From Streptomyces sp. NRRL F-4489 (lineage in GTDB: Bacteria > Actinomycetota > Actinomycetes > Streptomycetales > Streptomycetaceae), in assembly GCF_001509485.1 (NCBI RefSeq), contig NZ_LLZI01000002.1, positions 44,449-108,448 of the forward strand: 64,000 nt of DNA. Reading direction: 5' to 3'. Each line of letters opens with the position of its first letter. Position 1 is the first letter of the stretch. Shown here one piece after another: positions 62,567 to 64,000 of the stretch. The translations under genes and the position numbers were made by a program. The notes below the pieces were generated by a model. That model did no database searches. It saw nothing but the letters and a program-made list of their open reading frames with translations, and was not told the origin of the DNA.

Positions 62567-63676
62567 TCACCGCAGCACCCCCTCCAGGAAGTCGCTGCCG
62601 AGCCGGGCCACCACCTGGAGGTCCAGCTGGTGCAGCACGTACCGGCCGCGGCGCCGGGTCTGGAGCAGCCCCGCCTTCTTCAGTACCGCGATGTGCCGCG
62701 ACACCTCCGGCGAGGTGATGCCGAACGCCGTCGCCAGCTCGCCCGTCGTGTGCGGGCCGCGCGACAGCGTGCGGCACAGCTGCATCCGCATGGGGTGGCC
62801 GAGCGCCTCCAGCCGCTGCTGGACCAGTTCCAGCGCGGCGGGGGCGGGCAACTCCGGGCTGGCGACCGGGTATTGCAGCACCGGCCGCCAGCCCGGGGCG
62901 TGGCTGAACAGCAGGTGCGGCCAGCCGAACGAGGTCGGGATGAAGGTGACCCCCGGGTTCGCGGGGTCGGAGAACGCCGTCGTACGGCTGCTGGCCAGCT
63001 TGTCGACCAGGATCCGGGTGGGGCCGCCGGCGTCCTGCGGCGCGTCCAGCGTCAGCGCCCGCGAGGTGGCGGTCAGCGTGTCGGCGAGCCCGTTGCGGCG
63101 CAGCAGCTCGGTCTTGTGCCGGGCGTCGGCGGCGAGCTGGATGCTCACCCGCCGCCAGATGTCCCCGAAGAACGCCTGCTCGCAGTCCTCGAACAGCCGG
63201 CGCAGCCACACCCGCAGGCCGTCCGGGTCGGTCAGCATGCGGTCGGTGAACGCCGCCTGCCGCGGGCCGCGGGCGGCCGCCATCTCCCGTACGCGGGCCC
63301 GTTCGTCCGCGTCGACCAGCGGGGACGGTGTGGGGACGGTGTAACGGGGCGAGCAGGTGATCTCGAAGACGGCCGCCACGAACCGCTCGTCGTCGATGGT
63401 GTCCAGCTCGTCCAGTTCCTCGGCCAGCGACGCCCCGGGGCGGGTGGGCAGCAGGATGTCGGAACGGGAGGACCGCCACAGGAAGTCCGCCTCGCACAGC
63501 CGGTCGGCGAGGTCGGTCTTCAGCGCGGCGTTCGTCGCGGTGACCCAGCCGTGCAGCCCGGGGTGGTGCCCCGGCTCGGACAGCGCGTGCAGCGCGGCGC
63601 CCAGCTCGGCGAGCGGGGAGGGCGCGAACACGACGCGCTCCGGCGGCAGTCCGGTGATGTCGATGACGTTGGCCAT
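62567..63676 (-). CDS. ArsR-type winged-helix regulator with DUF5937
   Basis: The 369-residue protein has a long N-terminal DUF5937 region and a C-terminal ArsR winged helix (LGHPMRMQLCRTLSRGPHTTGELATAFGITSPEVSRHIAVLKKAGLLQTRRRGRYVLHQL, about 285-350). It probably represses the divergent gene at 63776 and itself through the inverted repeat at 63712. Ligand is unknown. ATG 63676 gives MANVIDITGLPPERV. Confidence 0.88.
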   Translation of the reverse strand: MANVIDITGLPPERVVFAPSPLAELGAALHALSEPGHHPGLHGWVTATNAALKTDLADRLCEADFLWRSSRSDILLPTRPGASLAEELDELDTIDDERFVAAVFEITCSPRYTVPTPSPLVDADERARVREMAAARGPRQAAFTDRMLTDPDGLRVWLRRLFEDCEQAFFGDIWRRVSIQLAADARHKTELLRRNGLADTLTATSRALTLDAPQDAGGPTRILVDKLASSRTTAFSDPANPGVTFIPTSFGWPHLLFSHAPGWRPVLQYPVASPELPAPAALELVQQRLEALGHPMRMQLCRTLSRGPHTTGELATAFGITSPEVSRHIAVLKKAGLLQTRRRGRYVLHQLDLQVVARLGSDFLEGVLR

Positions 63677-63711
63677 GCCCCCATCATGCGTGAGGCCGTG
63701 ACCTGCGCAGT

Positions 63712-63740
63712 CGTCGATTGACGGCTCTCGTCAATCGACG
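63712..63740. promoter_or_regulatory. 12-bp-arm operator between ArsR-type gene and divergent gene
   Basis: CGTCGATTGACG-GCTCT-CGTCAATCGACG is a perfect inverted repeat with a 5-nt spacer, centred about 50 bp from both divergent starts. It fits the operator of the ArsR-type regulator. Confidence 0.75.
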
Positions 63741-63775
63741 CGCCAGGGGCGGCCGGACCGTCCCACAGTGAGGGC

Positions 63776-64000
63776 ATGGACATCACCCAGCAGCACCTCC
63801 TCGACAGCTACCGCGCCGCCCAGCAGGGCGAGGCCGCTCCGCCCGCCCCGGCCGACGCCACCGTCCGCGCCATCCGCGAGATCCGGCAGTGGTACCGCTT
63901 CCGCACCGTGATCACCGCCCCGCCGGACCGCTGGTGGGGCCGCGGCGGGCGCCTGGCCCGCGCCGCCGCCACCGTCCTCCCCTCCCCCCGCCCCCTCCCC
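63776..64000 (+). CDS. hypothetical protein, 3' end outside window
   Basis: ATG 63776 with GTGAGGGC upstream opens 75 codons to the window edge (MDITQQHLLDSYRAAQQGE..., then RAIREIRQWYRF and a Pro/Arg-rich stretch). Family cannot be told from this fragment. Divergent from the ArsR-type gene, with the palindrome between them, so it is the likely regulated gene. Confidence 0.6.
   Translation, partial: MDITQQHLLDSYRAAQQGEAAPPAPADATVRAIREIRQWYRFRTVITAPPDRWWGRGGRLARAAATVLPSPRPLP

Overview
The window is GC-rich actinobacterial chromosome, almost certainly Streptomyces. It carries chaplin and rodlin aerial-surface genes, a SARP and two LmbU-family regulators, a WhiJ-type DUF397/ATPase/HTH trio, many GTG starts, and the gene order hpt-ftsH-folE-folP-folB-folK-nuoD2 that I recall from Streptomyces. 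The species cannot be fixed from the sequence alone.

Region 1 (1-9.7 kb) looks like the edge of a specialised-metabolite cluster. It holds a deoxysugar 4-ketoreductase (cut at the left end), a GNAT acetyltransferase, an aldo/keto reductase, two PH-domain membrane proteins, and a regulatory island of two LmbU-family proteins, a SARP-ATPase regulator with TTA codons and an orphan NarL-type response regulator. Region 2 (9.9-16.7 kb) holds mixed enzymes: a secreted glycerophosphodiesterase, a membrane acyltransferase, arylamine N-acetyltransferase, RidA, an HSL-type esterase and a family A DNA polymerase, with a small tandem repeat array. Region 3 (16.9-21.2 kb) is a surface-assembly locus: chaplin, rodlin, chaplin, a small secreted protein, rodlin, rodlin, and an anchored chaplin with an unusual sorting motif.

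Region 4 (21.5-25.2 kb) has a nitrilase-family hydrolase, TatA, and a zinc-starvation ribosomal locus. Cysteine-free S14 and L28 diverge from L33, L31, a CobW-like protein and S18, around a palindrome typical of Zur control. Region 5 (25.3-33.5 kb) has the WhiJ-type trio with a shared 15-mer motif, aldehyde dehydrogenase, DinB-like protein, glutamate decarboxylase, WrbA, a LysE exporter and DedA. Region 6 (34-51.4 kb) is conserved core: ThrE exporter, pyrophosphatase, PBP4-type carboxypeptidase, metalloprotease, tilS, hpt, ftsH and the folate genes, with an esterase and a DUF2156 membrane protein inserted. Long inverted repeats punctuate the non-coding gaps.

Region 7 (51.4-64 kb) has an OpuC-type osmoprotectant ABC transporter with its ATPase divergent, an envelope coiled-coil protein, nuoD2, a MidA-like methyltransferase, a two-component system, a GH75 chitosanase behind a palindromic operator, and an ArsR-type regulator divergent from a gene cut by the right end, with a near-perfect operator between them. 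No rRNA, tRNA, CRISPR array, insertion sequence or prophage was recognised.
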